A stretch of DNA of 10,312 nt from Planctomycetota bacterium (GTDB lineage Bacteria; Planctomycetota; Planctomycetia; Pirellulales; Pirellulaceae): NCBI GenBank assembly GCA_024277285.1, contig JAJRVM010000090.1, positions 1 to 10,312 of the forward strand, read 5' to 3'. The notes under the pieces were generated by a model. That model had not been told where the DNA came from. It saw nothing but the letters and a program-made list of their open reading frames with translations, and did no database searches. The position numbers and the translations under genes are program-made. Positions 1 through 7,464 of the stretch are shown here, one piece after another (the stretch's first letter is position 1; each line of letters begins with the position of its first letter).

Positions 1-341
1 GAAATGAGATTACTCCCTTCTTCCGGTCCATGGCTGCGCGTGTGTGCCACTGCATGCGCAAGCGCATTCCCCATCCCGATCGATCTGGCACTGCCGAACG
101 CTCAACGAACCCGCCGCCAGTAACTGCACGCAGTGCGAACCGCCTAGCCGGTTTCCAATGGTAACTCGATTGACGCTTCGCACTGCTCAACTTGGCGTTT
201 GTGTGTATGCGTCGATTCATGACTTTGTGAGAGTGCTTGGAGTTAGGAAACGTACGGAATGAGCAGTGGCACGGACGCGCACCGTACTCGTTCTTCGCGA
301 AACAGCGCTCGCCGCGTCCCAGGCGACTCTCGAAGGATAAG
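1..341. other. gene-free stretch downstream of the dipeptidase gene
   Basis: I see no supportable gene here. A 72-codon plus-strand reading frame at 44-262 has no ribosome binding site, no recognisable motif and an implausible composition, so I do not call it. GTACGG at 252-257 and CCGTAC at 282-287 form a 6-bp inverted repeat around a 24-nt loop, about 55-90 bp beyond the stop of the minus-strand dipeptidase gene. It could fold at the end of that transcript but lacks a T-tract, so it is not a convincing terminator. A TTCGCGAA palindrome sits at 294-301. Confidence 0.5.
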
Positions 342-1430
342 TCACTGTGGAAGATGCTGCACAAAGAAACGGTACCAGTTGCCGTGGAATACGGCGCGGA
401 TGTCATCGTCCGAATAGCTGCGGTCGTTCAATACATCCGCGATCTTTTGCAGGTCGGCAATCGAGTCGATACCGCGTGGTGTCTGCTCCGTTCCATAGCC
501 GCCATCCAGATCACTGCCAATCGCGACGTGGCGACAATCGCCCGCCAATTGACAGATGTGATCGATCTGATCACCCACGGCACTGATCCCGACCACCTCG
601 TGCCTTGGCTGGTCGGCGGACCAATGAAGGTCGAGCATCCAGGCATCAAGTGCGACACCGATCACGACACCGCGTTCAACCAAACGTTGAATCTGCTCGT
701 CCGCGAACTGGCGGTCGCCCGGCACCAATGCACGACAGTTGTTATGACTGGCCATCACCGGACCATCAAACAACTCCAGGGCCTCACTGAACCCGGGTTC
801 GGACAGATGTGTCATGTCCAGGATCATGTCAAGTCGTGCCATTTCGGCCAGCAGTTGTCGACCGGCATCGGTCAGCGGCCCGGTGCTGCCCGTGCCCACG
901 CCGTAACGACTCGGGCCGTAATGGGCGAGACTAAGCGAGCGCAAACCGCCACGCCACCAGCTTTCCGCCTGATCGGGCGCGACGATCGGATCAGCTCCTT
1001 CCATCGCCAGAATGATCCCAACGGGCAACTGCGCCGTCTCCGGGGCTTGCCAACGCTCCCAATGCTGTTTGAGATCAGCGGCAGTGAACAGGAACTTGAC
1101 TTCGCCTTCGTCTTCAAGCAGCCGATAGTAGGCCAATTGCCCTTGCGCCATCGCGTAGGCTGCCGCCGGGTGGCCATGGTCGACACTGCGCCGCGGCAAT
1201 CGATTACTCAGTGGCACTTCCGGCTTGACCCTGGCCAATACGGTTGCCAAGCATACCGCCACACCAGCCTTGCGCAGTTCCGGCCAGCAGGTGGTTGCAC
1301 GGCCTCGCGCCGCACTGTCCTTCGCCGCTGCTTCCAGCCTATTGATTTCGTGCAATGGCTGCGTGAGGTCGCGGTCCCAACCGAGTGCATTCCAGGCCAG
1401 GTCGAGGTGGGAATCGATAATGAGGTTCAT
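342..1430 (-). CDS. M19 family (renal dipeptidase-type) metallopeptidase
   Basis: This 362-residue protein is a complete M19 peptidase, the binuclear zinc amidohydrolase-fold family that includes renal dipeptidase and cleaves small dipeptides, some with a D-residue at the C-terminal side. All expected metal or catalytic positions are visible: HxD at H8/D10 (SHLDLA), bridging E144 (AMEGAD), H208 (DMTHLS), H229 (ASHNNC) and D307 (IGSDLDGG). The C-terminal GNWYRFF is also typical. There is no signal peptide, so it should act in the cytoplasm although the family is often named membrane dipeptidase. Its ATG overlaps the stop of the upstream 3-hydroxyacyl-CoA dehydrogenase gene as ATGA, and no Shine-Dalgarno precedes it, so translation is probably coupled. 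The substrate cannot be read from sequence; the acyl-CoA dehydrogenase partner leaves open an unusual amide or amino-acid derivative. Confidence 0.93.
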   Translation of the reverse strand: MNLIIDSHLDLAWNALGWDRDLTQPLHEINRLEAAAKDSAARGRATTCWPELRKAGVAVCLATVLARVKPEVPLSNRLPRRSVDHGHPAAAYAMAQGQLAYYRLLEDEGEVKFLFTAADLKQHWERWQAPETAQLPVGIILAMEGADPIVAPDQAESWWRGGLRSLSLAHYGPSRYGVGTGSTGPLTDAGRQLLAEMARLDMILDMTHLSEPGFSEALELFDGPVMASHNNCRALVPGDRQFADEQIQRLVERGVVIGVALDAWMLDLHWSADQPRHEVVGISAVGDQIDHICQLAGDCRHVAIGSDLDGGYGTEQTPRGIDSIADLQKIADVLNDRSYSDDDIRAVFHGNWYRFFVQHLPQ

Positions 1431-2383
1431 GATTCGTCGATCGGAAAATAGTTATTCATCAGCTCGCGCACGGTCCAGGTATGCTGGCGCAGCAGTTCCT
1501 CCCATTGCCGAGCTTGCTCGGGCGTGTAGTCGTAGAAGCCGTGGCCATTGGCGATACCGCGTGCATCATCCTCCCGAAGTTTCTGCATCGTTGGGGACAG
1601 TTCGGTCGAGTTGTTCAGACTCGGTAACACCCCTTCCATCACCGTGCTGTAAAGAGCCGGGCCACCCGTCAAGTCCATCCAGCGAAATGGACCGCACATG
1701 GTCGCCCATTGCCCGAGCGCATTACGGCACGATCGATCGATCGTTTCGACGTCGGCAACACCCATCTCCAGCACGTTCAATGCCTCGCGATACATCGCAT
1801 AGCCAATCCGATTGACAATGAATGCCGGTACATCCTTCTGGACTAGCGAAGGCTCCTTGCCGATCGCTCGGCCTAAATCGGCCGCCAATTGAAACGGGGC
1901 ATCGGCGGTTTGCTCGCCCCGAATCAACTCCAGAAAACGAGTCACGTGGGCTGGTTCCGCCCAATGCATGCCCAAGAACCGCTCTGGGTGCTTACGGCCA
2001 CGTTGCAGGTGTGAGATGGGCAAAGCCGATGTGTTACTGGCGATCGGCACATCAGCCGCGACCAATGCCTCAAGTTGATCGTAGACCCAGTACTTGGTCT
2101 CCAAATCCTCGATCACTGATTCGATCACGAACTGGCACGGGCCCATCGCGTCCAACGACGTGACCGGCTCGAAGCGGCTGGGCCATTGCTGGGCAAGCTC
2201 CGAGTCGAACCCGGCATGTTCGATCAAATCATCAATCGCACGCGAGATGTACTTCTTTGCATCAGCATGTGTTGCATCGCGACGAGTGAACGCGATCACG
2301 TGAAATCCGTGCCCCAACAGACACGCCGTGATCCCTCGGCCCAGCAATCCCAACCCCGCGACACCAACGGTCTTGATATTCAT
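1427..2383 (-). CDS. 3-hydroxyacyl-CoA dehydrogenase, NAD-binding
   Basis: From the ATG at 2383 the protein has 318 residues, close to the usual size of single-domain L-3-hydroxyacyl-CoA dehydrogenases, which oxidise 3-hydroxyacyl-CoA to 3-ketoacyl-CoA with NAD+. The Rossmann motif GLGLLG is at 10-15. A conserved Glu follows the second strand (E88, VIES). The active-site set is present: S116/N117/S119 (SNTSALPIS), the catalytic dyad H140 (GMHW) and E152 with the family's 12-residue spacing, and N191 (VNRIGYAMYREAL). The rest is the helical C-terminal dimerisation domain. An upstream in-frame ATG at 2416 would add 11 residues; I prefer 2383 because the Rossmann strand then begins at residue 3, as is normal. 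Neither start has a clear Shine-Dalgarno. It is the first gene of a two-gene unit with the M19 peptidase. Exact substrate is unknown; related carnitine dehydrogenase or lambda-crystallin-type activity is possible. Confidence 0.92.
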   Translation of the reverse strand: MNIKTVGVAGLGLLGRGITACLLGHGFHVIAFTRRDATHADAKKYISRAIDDLIEHAGFDSELAQQWPSRFEPVTSLDAMGPCQFVIESVIEDLETKYWVYDQLEALVAADVPIASNTSALPISHLQRGRKHPERFLGMHWAEPAHVTRFLELIRGEQTADAPFQLAADLGRAIGKEPSLVQKDVPAFIVNRIGYAMYREALNVLEMGVADVETIDRSCRNALGQWATMCGPFRWMDLTGGPALYSTVMEGVLPSLNNSTELSPTMQKLREDDARGIANGHGFYDYTPEQARQWEELLRQHTWTVRELMNNYFPIDES

Positions 2384-2451
2384 GAATGACGCTGTCCAGG
2401 CAAGTGGCATGTTCATACAGGACGCGCAACCATGCGCGTTTCTGTCGCCTC

Positions 2452-2481
2452 TTGATACAGTAGCGTCAGTCCTCTTGTCAA
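2452..2481 (-). promoter_or_regulatory. sigma70-like promoter for the dehydrogenase-peptidase pair
   Basis: On the minus strand a perfect -35 hexamer TTGACA (2481-2476) is followed after 18 bp by TATCAA (2457-2452), which matches four of six consensus -10 bases. The predicted transcript start near 2445 leaves about 30 nt to the ATG at 2416 or about 60 nt to the preferred ATG at 2383. Nothing else stands out in the 273 bp between the dehydrogenase start and the next gene's stop at 2657. The call rests on motif and position only. Confidence 0.45.
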
Positions 2482-2656
2482 GTTTGGTGTCGGAGACGAA
2501 GCAACCGTCGTCATCTCAGACATCGACCAAACGTGCAATCAAGCTGCTGCGTGTATCCAACGGCACCGACATGAGGCTCCCTCCTGCTACTGCCTACTAC
2601 AAGGCGCGCGAATCTTTCAGAAATCATTGCGATTTTGCGAAAAGGGACGCACTGCG

Positions 2657-3121
2657 TCACTCTCTCTTGTTCACGCTGCGGCGCGGCGTGGCACACTGCG
2701 TCACGGTCAAGGTGCACTTAGCCTCATGGCAATGGGATAGATCGATTGAATATTCAAACCCCAGCGGTTCGAGCACACGGCGATAGAGAACGTCACAGTG
2801 CCGGCAATAGTCGTGGTACGGTTTCATTTGCTCCAGTTCGATCAGTCGTCCCATGGAAGGGCACCGGTGCATGGCAATGCGGAACTCGCCCACTTCCTCG
2901 TCCAACTCCATCGTGAAACCGGCCGCCTCTTCGTTCAAAGTATGACTCCAGTAGTTCCAGCAGCCGCGCAGTCCGCTTTTTTCGACTTCGTTCTTCAGGT
3001 TTCCCAAGAACGTGTCGGAAAGATGTTCCCAAAACCGTTCGACCGCCGCCGGGCCCCCTTGCGCCTCGAGAAACTTGAATAGCTCGCTGTAAGCGGGGAT
3101 AAAATCGACGCAAGAGATCAT
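2657..3121 (-). CDS. small Cys/His-rich protein, ATC hydrolase-like family, function unknown
   Basis: This 154-residue soluble protein has no signal peptide or membrane segment. Its pattern of a helical N-terminal half, a beta-hairpin leading to CP (C87-P88), a Cys/His cluster (H103, C106, H108, C109 in HDYCRHCDVLYRRVLE) and a last strand with H130, C131 and C136 (DLSHCHEAKCTLTV) resembles the family annotated as L-2-amino-thiazoline-4-carboxylic acid hydrolase. That assignment is from memory of family patterns and is tentative. The clustered Cys/His residues could bind a metal or a thiol substrate. The protein aligns along its length with the product of the upstream gene at 3118-3639 (shared KSGL, E-x-RI, CP and final strand), so the two are paralogues. 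Its ATG overlaps that gene's stop (ATGA) and has its own AAGGTGA ribosome binding site. Obligate partnership is an inference. Confidence 0.85.
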   Translation of the reverse strand: MISCVDFIPAYSELFKFLEAQGGPAAVERFWEHLSDTFLGNLKNEVEKSGLRGCWNYWSHTLNEEAAGFTMELDEEVGEFRIAMHRCPSMGRLIELEQMKPYHDYCRHCDVLYRRVLEPLGFEYSIDLSHCHEAKCTLTVTQCATPRRSVNKRE

Positions 3122-3639
3122 GGTTCACCTTTCGTTTCGTCTCCGGCCAGCGTCCGAGGCCGATTGCCGCCACTCGCTTCGCGACGATAGAAACGCACGA
3201 CACTTCGACCGGTTTGTTCTTCGTATTCGACCAATTCCGCAGCGAATGGAGTCCCAGCGCAAATAGCCCGGTTCACGGTCTCCGTGGTTTCCCGAAACAG
3301 CCTGGCAACCGGATAGCCTTGAGCACGCATGTGCATCACCGCGGGACAGGCTTCGACAACAATACGCAACTCGTCGGTTGAACAAGCGAAACAGCACTGT
3401 CCTCCTTCGAGCGCATAGAGCTGAACGAAGTGTTCTTGCAACGCATCGAGCCCACTTTTTTGCAGCGCTGCGGTCAGTGGCGCATAGAACGATCGCGCGA
3501 ACTGCCAAAGGTAATCGCGCACGGCCGCTTCACCGTAGGCTTCGTGCAAGTACTCGATTCCCGCACTCAGTGCACCGTGAAAATCCTGGTGCAGATACTG
3601 ATTGTCACTGGCGTCACGGTGCATTATCTGCTTAGGCAT
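3118..3639 (-). CDS. Cys-depleted paralogue paired with the Cys/His-rich protein
   Basis: From the ATG at 3639 the protein has 173 residues. I prefer it to an in-frame GTG at 3708, which would add 23 residues (MSRFIGWRGTLARFLG...) with no counterpart in the paralogue; a later ATG at 3624 is also possible. It keeps the fold pattern of its neighbour: a helical first half, KSGL at 61-64, ELRIVVEACP ending at C98-P99, a helix TTETVNRAI, and a last strand RSVVRFYRR. At the position of the neighbour's Cys/His cluster it has none of those residues (ARLFRETTETVNRAIC keeps only C127). It does carry a separate C82-C83-x-x-C86 motif before the first conserved strand. It could be a structural or regulatory subunit of a heteromer. 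The acidic/basic tail after residue 155 looks disordered. No strong promoter is visible between 3640 and 3781; transcription may come through from the phosphatase gene. Confidence 0.82.
   Translation of the reverse strand: MPKQIMHRDASDNQYLHQDFHGALSAGIEYLHEAYGEAAVRDYLWQFARSFYAPLTAALQKSGLDALQEHFVQLYALEGGQCCFACSTDELRIVVEACPAVMHMRAQGYPVARLFRETTETVNRAICAGTPFAAELVEYEEQTGRSVVRFYRREASGGNRPRTLAGDETKGEP
3125..3131 (-). promoter_or_regulatory. Shine-Dalgarno of the Cys/His-rich protein gene
   Basis: Read on the minus strand, AAGGTGA lies just upstream of the ATG at 3121, inside the end of the preceding gene. It is one of only two good Shine-Dalgarno motifs in the window. It suggests independent initiation in addition to coupling through the ATGA overlap, keeping both paralogues expressed at similar levels. 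Confidence 0.6.
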
Positions 3640-3770
3640 GGTGGCGACACTTCTCACAAGACCTAGAAAGCGGGCCAACGTTCCACGCCAACCGATGAAC
3701 CTACTCACACACCGTCAGCACGCTCTATTGGAACTTGTCGGGACAGGTTTCGAAGAGAAAACAAGGGGTG

Positions 3771-3808
3771 CACCCCGTCTGTCACAAGACACCCCGTCTG
3801 TCACAAGA
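3771..3808. repeat. perfect 19-bp tandem duplication at the end of the phosphatase gene
   Basis: The 19-bp unit CACCCCGTCTGTCACAAGA occurs twice in immediate succession, at 3771-3789 and 3790-3808, without a mismatch. The stop codon of the minus-strand PP2C gene (3782-3784) lies in the second copy as read by the ribosome. Because 19 is not a multiple of three, the second copy is read in a shifted frame and exposes TGA. The repeat abuts a 12-bp palindrome, GGGGTGCACCCC, at 3765-3776, which may have promoted slippage. Confidence 0.95.
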
Positions 3809-4738
3809 CACATTCACCACGATACAGGTGATATTATCGCGTGCGCCAGCCTCGTGTGCGTGACCGACTAGCGTGGCGGCCGCAGCATGTGGGTCGCTCT
3901 CACTGGCGAGCAACTTGGCCAGTTCCCCGGAGCCGACCACATCGGTCAGCCCGTCGGAAGTGAACAGTACTCGGTCGCCAGGCAAGAGGCGATGCGATTC
4001 GACCTGAAGCACCTTCTCCAATTTCCGTGTCCCAACACAATGTAGCAGCACATGTCGCATTGGGTGCCGTTCCGCTTCTCCGTCCGTCAACGCGCCCGCA
4101 CGAACTAAGCCTTGAACAAGCGTATCGTCATCGGTCAGTTGGCGTAACTCATCATGACGCAAAAGATATGCGCGGCTGTCACCGACGCTGCAGAGCAACA
4201 GTTGGCCACGATACACAACACCCATCACCGCAGTCGCCCCCATTCCGCGGAGACTCACGTCGATTTGCGCCAAAGCGGTGAGCTCCCGGTTGGCTCGAGA
4301 AACCGCCGTTAGCATTGCTTCCGCTATCTCAGCTTGCGACGCGCGCTCGTTATCCAATACCTCGCTCAATTGCGCCGCGACAACTTCGATCACCGTTTGG
4401 CTCGCTTGCTCTCCCCCCGCATGCCCGCCCATGCCGTCGGCGACCACGAACAGCCCGCGACGCCCGTCGGCGTAGCAACGATCCTCGTTCGACTCACGAA
4501 CCGGCCCCTTGACGCACCGTGATCCGGAACAGAATTCAAGCCGAGGCTGTGGCCTATGCGTGAGCTTCCACGCGAACACGGCCACCTGGTGCAGCAACGT
4601 TTGGGACCAATGCCAAACAACGCGCAGCGACCGTCGCGTGCGCGCATCATCATGAAAACCCGATTGGGCATGCTGGTACACGATCGGCCGAACAGCTCGA
4701 TCGCGAGTCCAATTCTTTCGAGCGTTTCGACGATTCAT
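3782..4738 (-). CDS. PP2C-type serine/threonine protein phosphatase
   Basis: This 318-residue protein contains a complete bacterial PP2C (PPM) domain from about residue 67 to 310. The domain is a metal-dependent phosphatase that removes phosphate from Ser/Thr, usually opposing Hanks-type kinases. Visible motifs are ESNEDR (D86), VVADGMGGHAGGE (D101, G102), GMGATAV (165-171), SVGDSRAYLLR (D187), FTSDGLTDVV (D262) and RDNITCIVV (D301), so all metal-binding aspartates are present. There is no membrane segment. The first 66 residues are Arg-rich, are not part of the domain, and may be partly untranslated: GTG codons at V52 and V54 (near 4585 and 4579) could start a shorter form, and the ATG at 4738 has no Shine-Dalgarno. 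The C-terminus stops abruptly in a 19-bp tandem duplication. It is divergent from ppk1. Partner kinases are not in the window. Confidence 0.95.
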   Translation of the reverse strand: MNRRNARKNWTRDRAVRPIVYQHAQSGFHDDARTRRSLRVVWHWSQTLLHQVAVFAWKLTHRPQPRLEFCSGSRCVKGPVRESNEDRCYADGRRGLFVVADGMGGHAGGEQASQTVIEVVAAQLSEVLDNERASQAEIAEAMLTAVSRANRELTALAQIDVSLRGMGATAVMGVVYRGQLLLCSVGDSRAYLLRHDELRQLTDDDTLVQGLVRAGALTDGEAERHPMRHVLLHCVGTRKLEKVLQVESHRLLPGDRVLFTSDGLTDVVGSGELAKLLASESDPHAAAATLVGHAHEAGARDNITCIVVNVSCDRRGVL

Positions 4739-5126
4739 GGCGTGGCCACGCTGGCAGAAGAATAGCGCGACAAAAACGGCGCGACAAAAAGACTAGCAGA
4801 CATGCGAATGCATCCCCCGCTCCAAACGTTCTACCCTATCCTACCGATCTTCGGGCCCGCGATGCAACCCAATATGGACCTTCACGACGATTTTCCTGAG
4901 CTTACTCCCCTCTTGGGATGGTGTTCAGCCGGTTCACTTCGATTATGATTAGCGCCACGTCGTATCGTGGGTTCGTGGACACGGTAAACTCCACTTACAA
5001 CCTGCCAAATACACCGTCAGCTTTTTCGACTTACCATGTGGGGCTGTCCCGCCAGCACAAAACAACACACTCGGATCGCTCCTTTTCCACAACCTCCTCT
5101 AGCAAAGAGTCCCTGCTTCAGAGCCC
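4739..5126. other. divergent intergenic region between the phosphatase gene and ppk1
   Basis: These 388 bp must hold promoters for both flanking genes, but none is strong. For the minus-strand phosphatase the best match is TTGCAT (4867-4862), 18 bp, TAGGAT (4843-4838). For ppk1 there is a good -10 hexamer, TATGAT at 4944-4949, without a fitting -35. The 12-mer GCGCGACAAAAA occurs twice, 14 bp apart, at 4765-4776 and 4779-4790, close to the phosphatase start, and might be a binding site. I looked for a Pho box and did not find a convincing one. A plus-strand frame at 4918-5130 is not gene-like. Confidence 0.4.
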
Positions 5127-7205
5127 ATGACAAAACCTCACCCGATGTACATCAACCGCGAGCTGAGCTGGCTGGAATTCAACCAGCGTGTGCTCGACGA
5201 AGCCCTTGACCAGTCAATACCGCCACTCGAACGACTCAAGTTTCTGGCGATCACCGCGTCGAACATGGACGAGTTCTTCATGGTGCGTGTCGGCGGTCTG
5301 CAGATGCTACTCGATCAAGACCCAGGCAAGTGTGACCCGGCCGGTATGACGCCACGGGAACAATTACAGGCGATAAGCCGGCGCGTGCACCAGATGGGAC
5401 AGGCCCAGGATCGCTGCTTCCTGGACGACATCGAACCGACATTGGCAGCCAATGGAATACGCCGCCTGAGCGCCGACCAACTGACGACTGCGCAAGCAGC
5501 CGTTGTCTGCGATCTGTTTCAAGACCAGATCAGTGCGATCATGACACCGATGATCGTGACGCCGGGTGATCATTTCCCGCTGCTCGTCAAGCAGAACATC
5601 ACGGCGTGCGTCCAACTAGCCGACTCCGAGAATACGCCCAATCCCCGTTTCGCCGTTATTCCGTTGGGACAGACCATCGATCGCATTCTCTCATTGCCCG
5701 CGTCAGGCGAGTATCAATACATTTTGCTCGAAGACGCCTTGCGGCTCCACGTTCAACAGTTCTTCCCGGGAATCGAAGTGATTGGGTGTACGTTTTTCCG
5801 TGTCACCCGCAACGCCGACATGCGCGTGCAGGAAGATTCCGCCTCGGACTTACTTTCCGGCATGCAACAAGTACTCACCGCGCGCAAACAAAGCGACTGC
5901 GTTCGGTTGGAACTGGCAGCGGGCGCGGGACAGGCAACTCGCGAGTTCCTGCAAACGGCGCTCGAGGTGGAGGACGACGACATATACGACTCCGAAGGTC
6001 CCTTAGACTTGGCCGCGTTCATGCAACTGAGCGGCACCCCCGATTTCGATCACTTGCGTTACCCGTCGTGGACGCCTCAGCCTACCCCACTGGTCCCTCC
6101 AGAAGCGAGCATCTTCGATACCGTCGCCGACCACGACGTGTTGCTGCTGCAGCCTTATGAGTCTTACGACCCCGTCGTGCGGTTAGTCCAAGAGGCGGCG
6201 AACGATCCACAAGTGCTGGCGATCAAACAGATCCTCTATCGCACTAGCCGGAACAGCCCGATTGTGGCTGCGTTGAAACAAGCTGCCGAAAATGGCAAAC
6301 ATGTGACGGCCATCATTGAACTGAAAGCTCGATTCGATGAAGCGCGGAACATCGTCTGGGCTAAGGCACTGGAAAAAGCGTCCGTACAGGTTATCTACGG
6401 CGTCAAAGGACTGAAGACACACGCCAAGATATGCCTCGTGACCCGTCGTGAACCAGGGGGTATTCGCCGCTACGTCCATTACGGTACCGGGAACTACAAC
6501 GAAATCACATCACGGCTCTACAGCGACGTCAGCCTGATGACATGCGACGAGACATTGACGCGCGATGGTGCCAGTTTTTTCAACGCAATCACTGGCTACT
6601 CGCAACCGCAGCCGTTCCATAAGATCGAATCGGCACCGATCGGATTGCGGCAACGCATTCTCGACTTGATCGAAGTGGAGACACGCCATGCGCGCCGCGG
6701 CCAGCGCGCGCATGTCATGGCACAGCTCAATTCACTCGTCGATGCGAAAGTGATCAACGCGCTCTATCGCGCCTCGCGCGCCGGCGTACGCGTCGATCTG
6801 AACATTCGCGGTGTCTGCTGCCTGCGGCCCGGTGTGCCCGGGATCAGCGAGAATATCCGCGTCGTCAGTATTCTCGATCGGTACCTCGAACATAGTCGTA
6901 TCATCTATTTTTACGCGAGTGGCAAAGAGTCCGTGTTTATCTCCAGCGCCGATTGGATGCCACGCAATCTGATTCGCCGTGTGGAACTTTTCGTGCCAGT
7001 CGAAGACGCGGCGGCCAAACGACGACTCAAGGAAGTGCTTCTCTCCTACGCACGTGACAACGTCAAAGGTCGTAGCCTGCAGCCGGACAGCAACTACCAG
7101 CGTGTCCGTCCTAACCCGGACCAGCCGCAGCATCGTCACCAACGGTATATGCACCAGCAAGCCATGGCCGCGAATCCACTCGCCGTCGAAACGTCGGATG
7201 CGTGA
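5127..7205 (+). CDS. ppk1: polyphosphate kinase 1
   Basis: This 692-residue protein is a full-length PPK1, which reversibly transfers the gamma phosphate of ATP to growing inorganic polyphosphate and is usually membrane-associated. The N-terminal domain opens with the signature YINRELSWLEFNQRVLDEA (8-26) and SNMDEFFMVRV (45-55). The PPK head domain follows to about residue 310. The C1 and C2 phospholipase D-like domains contain PYESYDPV (343-350), AIKQILYRTSRNSPI, IELKARFDEARNIVWA, the autophosphorylated His H432 (KTHAKICLV), YGTGNYNE and the second catalytic His H589 (YLEHSRI). The 157-residue spacing of the two histidines equals that in E. coli (435/592). The last 40 residues are His/Gln-rich and look disordered. 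The ATG at 5127 places the signature at the usual distance; no clear Shine-Dalgarno precedes it. No ppx lies next to it. Confidence 0.98.
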   Translation: MTKPHPMYINRELSWLEFNQRVLDEALDQSIPPLERLKFLAITASNMDEFFMVRVGGLQMLLDQDPGKCDPAGMTPREQLQAISRRVHQMGQAQDRCFLDDIEPTLAANGIRRLSADQLTTAQAAVVCDLFQDQISAIMTPMIVTPGDHFPLLVKQNITACVQLADSENTPNPRFAVIPLGQTIDRILSLPASGEYQYILLEDALRLHVQQFFPGIEVIGCTFFRVTRNADMRVQEDSASDLLSGMQQVLTARKQSDCVRLELAAGAGQATREFLQTALEVEDDDIYDSEGPLDLAAFMQLSGTPDFDHLRYPSWTPQPTPLVPPEASIFDTVADHDVLLLQPYESYDPVVRLVQEAANDPQVLAIKQILYRTSRNSPIVAALKQAAENGKHVTAIIELKARFDEARNIVWAKALEKASVQVIYGVKGLKTHAKICLVTRREPGGIRRYVHYGTGNYNEITSRLYSDVSLMTCDETLTRDGASFFNAITGYSQPQPFHKIESAPIGLRQRILDLIEVETRHARRGQRAHVMAQLNSLVDAKVINALYRASRAGVRVDLNIRGVCCLRPGVPGISENIRVVSILDRYLEHSRIIYFYASGKESVFISSADWMPRNLIRRVELFVPVEDAAAKRRLKEVLLSYARDNVKGRSLQPDSNYQRVRPNPDQPQHRHQRYMHQQAMAANPLAVETSDA

Positions 7206-7244
7206 TCTAACCCGCAGCCAGTAACAACTCAGCCCGTAACAACA

Positions 7245-7273
7245 TTGAGCCTGCCGCACTCGCGGCGTATGAT
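7245..7273 (+). promoter_or_regulatory. sigma70-like promoter for the J-like membrane protein gene
   Basis: TTGAGC (7245-7250) and TATGAT (7268-7273) are separated by the optimal 17 bp; they match four and five of six consensus bases. Transcription would start near 7280, leaving a leader of about 190 nt. In that leader AAAGCAG (7346-7352) and CTGCTTT (7361-7367) make a perfect 7-bp stem with an 8-nt loop, and ATCGAAA (7310-7316) can pair with TTTCGAT (7365-7371), sharing three bases with the first stem. Between ppk1 and this site I see no terminator. Confidence 0.45.
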
Positions 7274-7464
7274 GGAGAGGATGGCTCAAGGCGCACCGGC
7301 AGGACCGTCATCGAAAAGGCTGCCATCGCCCCGGCTGCGGGTCACAAAGCAGCTTCCGCCCTGCTTTCGATCTGCCCCGAATACGCGAGATCCTCAACAA
7401 CCTTGGTGCTTTCCTTTGGCGGTGCCAACCGCTTGGAAGGTAGCTCTTTAACCAACAGAGAAGC

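Noticed and set aside
44..262. 72-codon plus-strand frame near the left edge
   Set aside because: No ribosome binding site, no family resemblance, Cys/Arg/Ser-rich composition typical of random frames.
237..1451. Long plus-strand open frame of 404 codons
   Set aside because: It lies opposite the M19 peptidase gene, whose full set of metal ligands proves the minus strand is coding; the plus-strand translation has no recognisable motif.
1730..1743. CGATCGATCGATCG palindromic run
   Set aside because: It lies in the dehydrogenase coding sequence (around TIDRS) and is adequately explained by codon choice; no repeat elsewhere supports a site.
2328..2786. 152-codon plus-strand frame spanning an intergenic region
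   Set aside because: It overlaps two minus-strand genes and their promoter and has no domain-like content.
4918..5130. 70-codon plus-strand frame just before ppk1
   Set aside because: Ser/Thr-rich translation without motifs, no Shine-Dalgarno; more likely the ppk1 promoter and leader.
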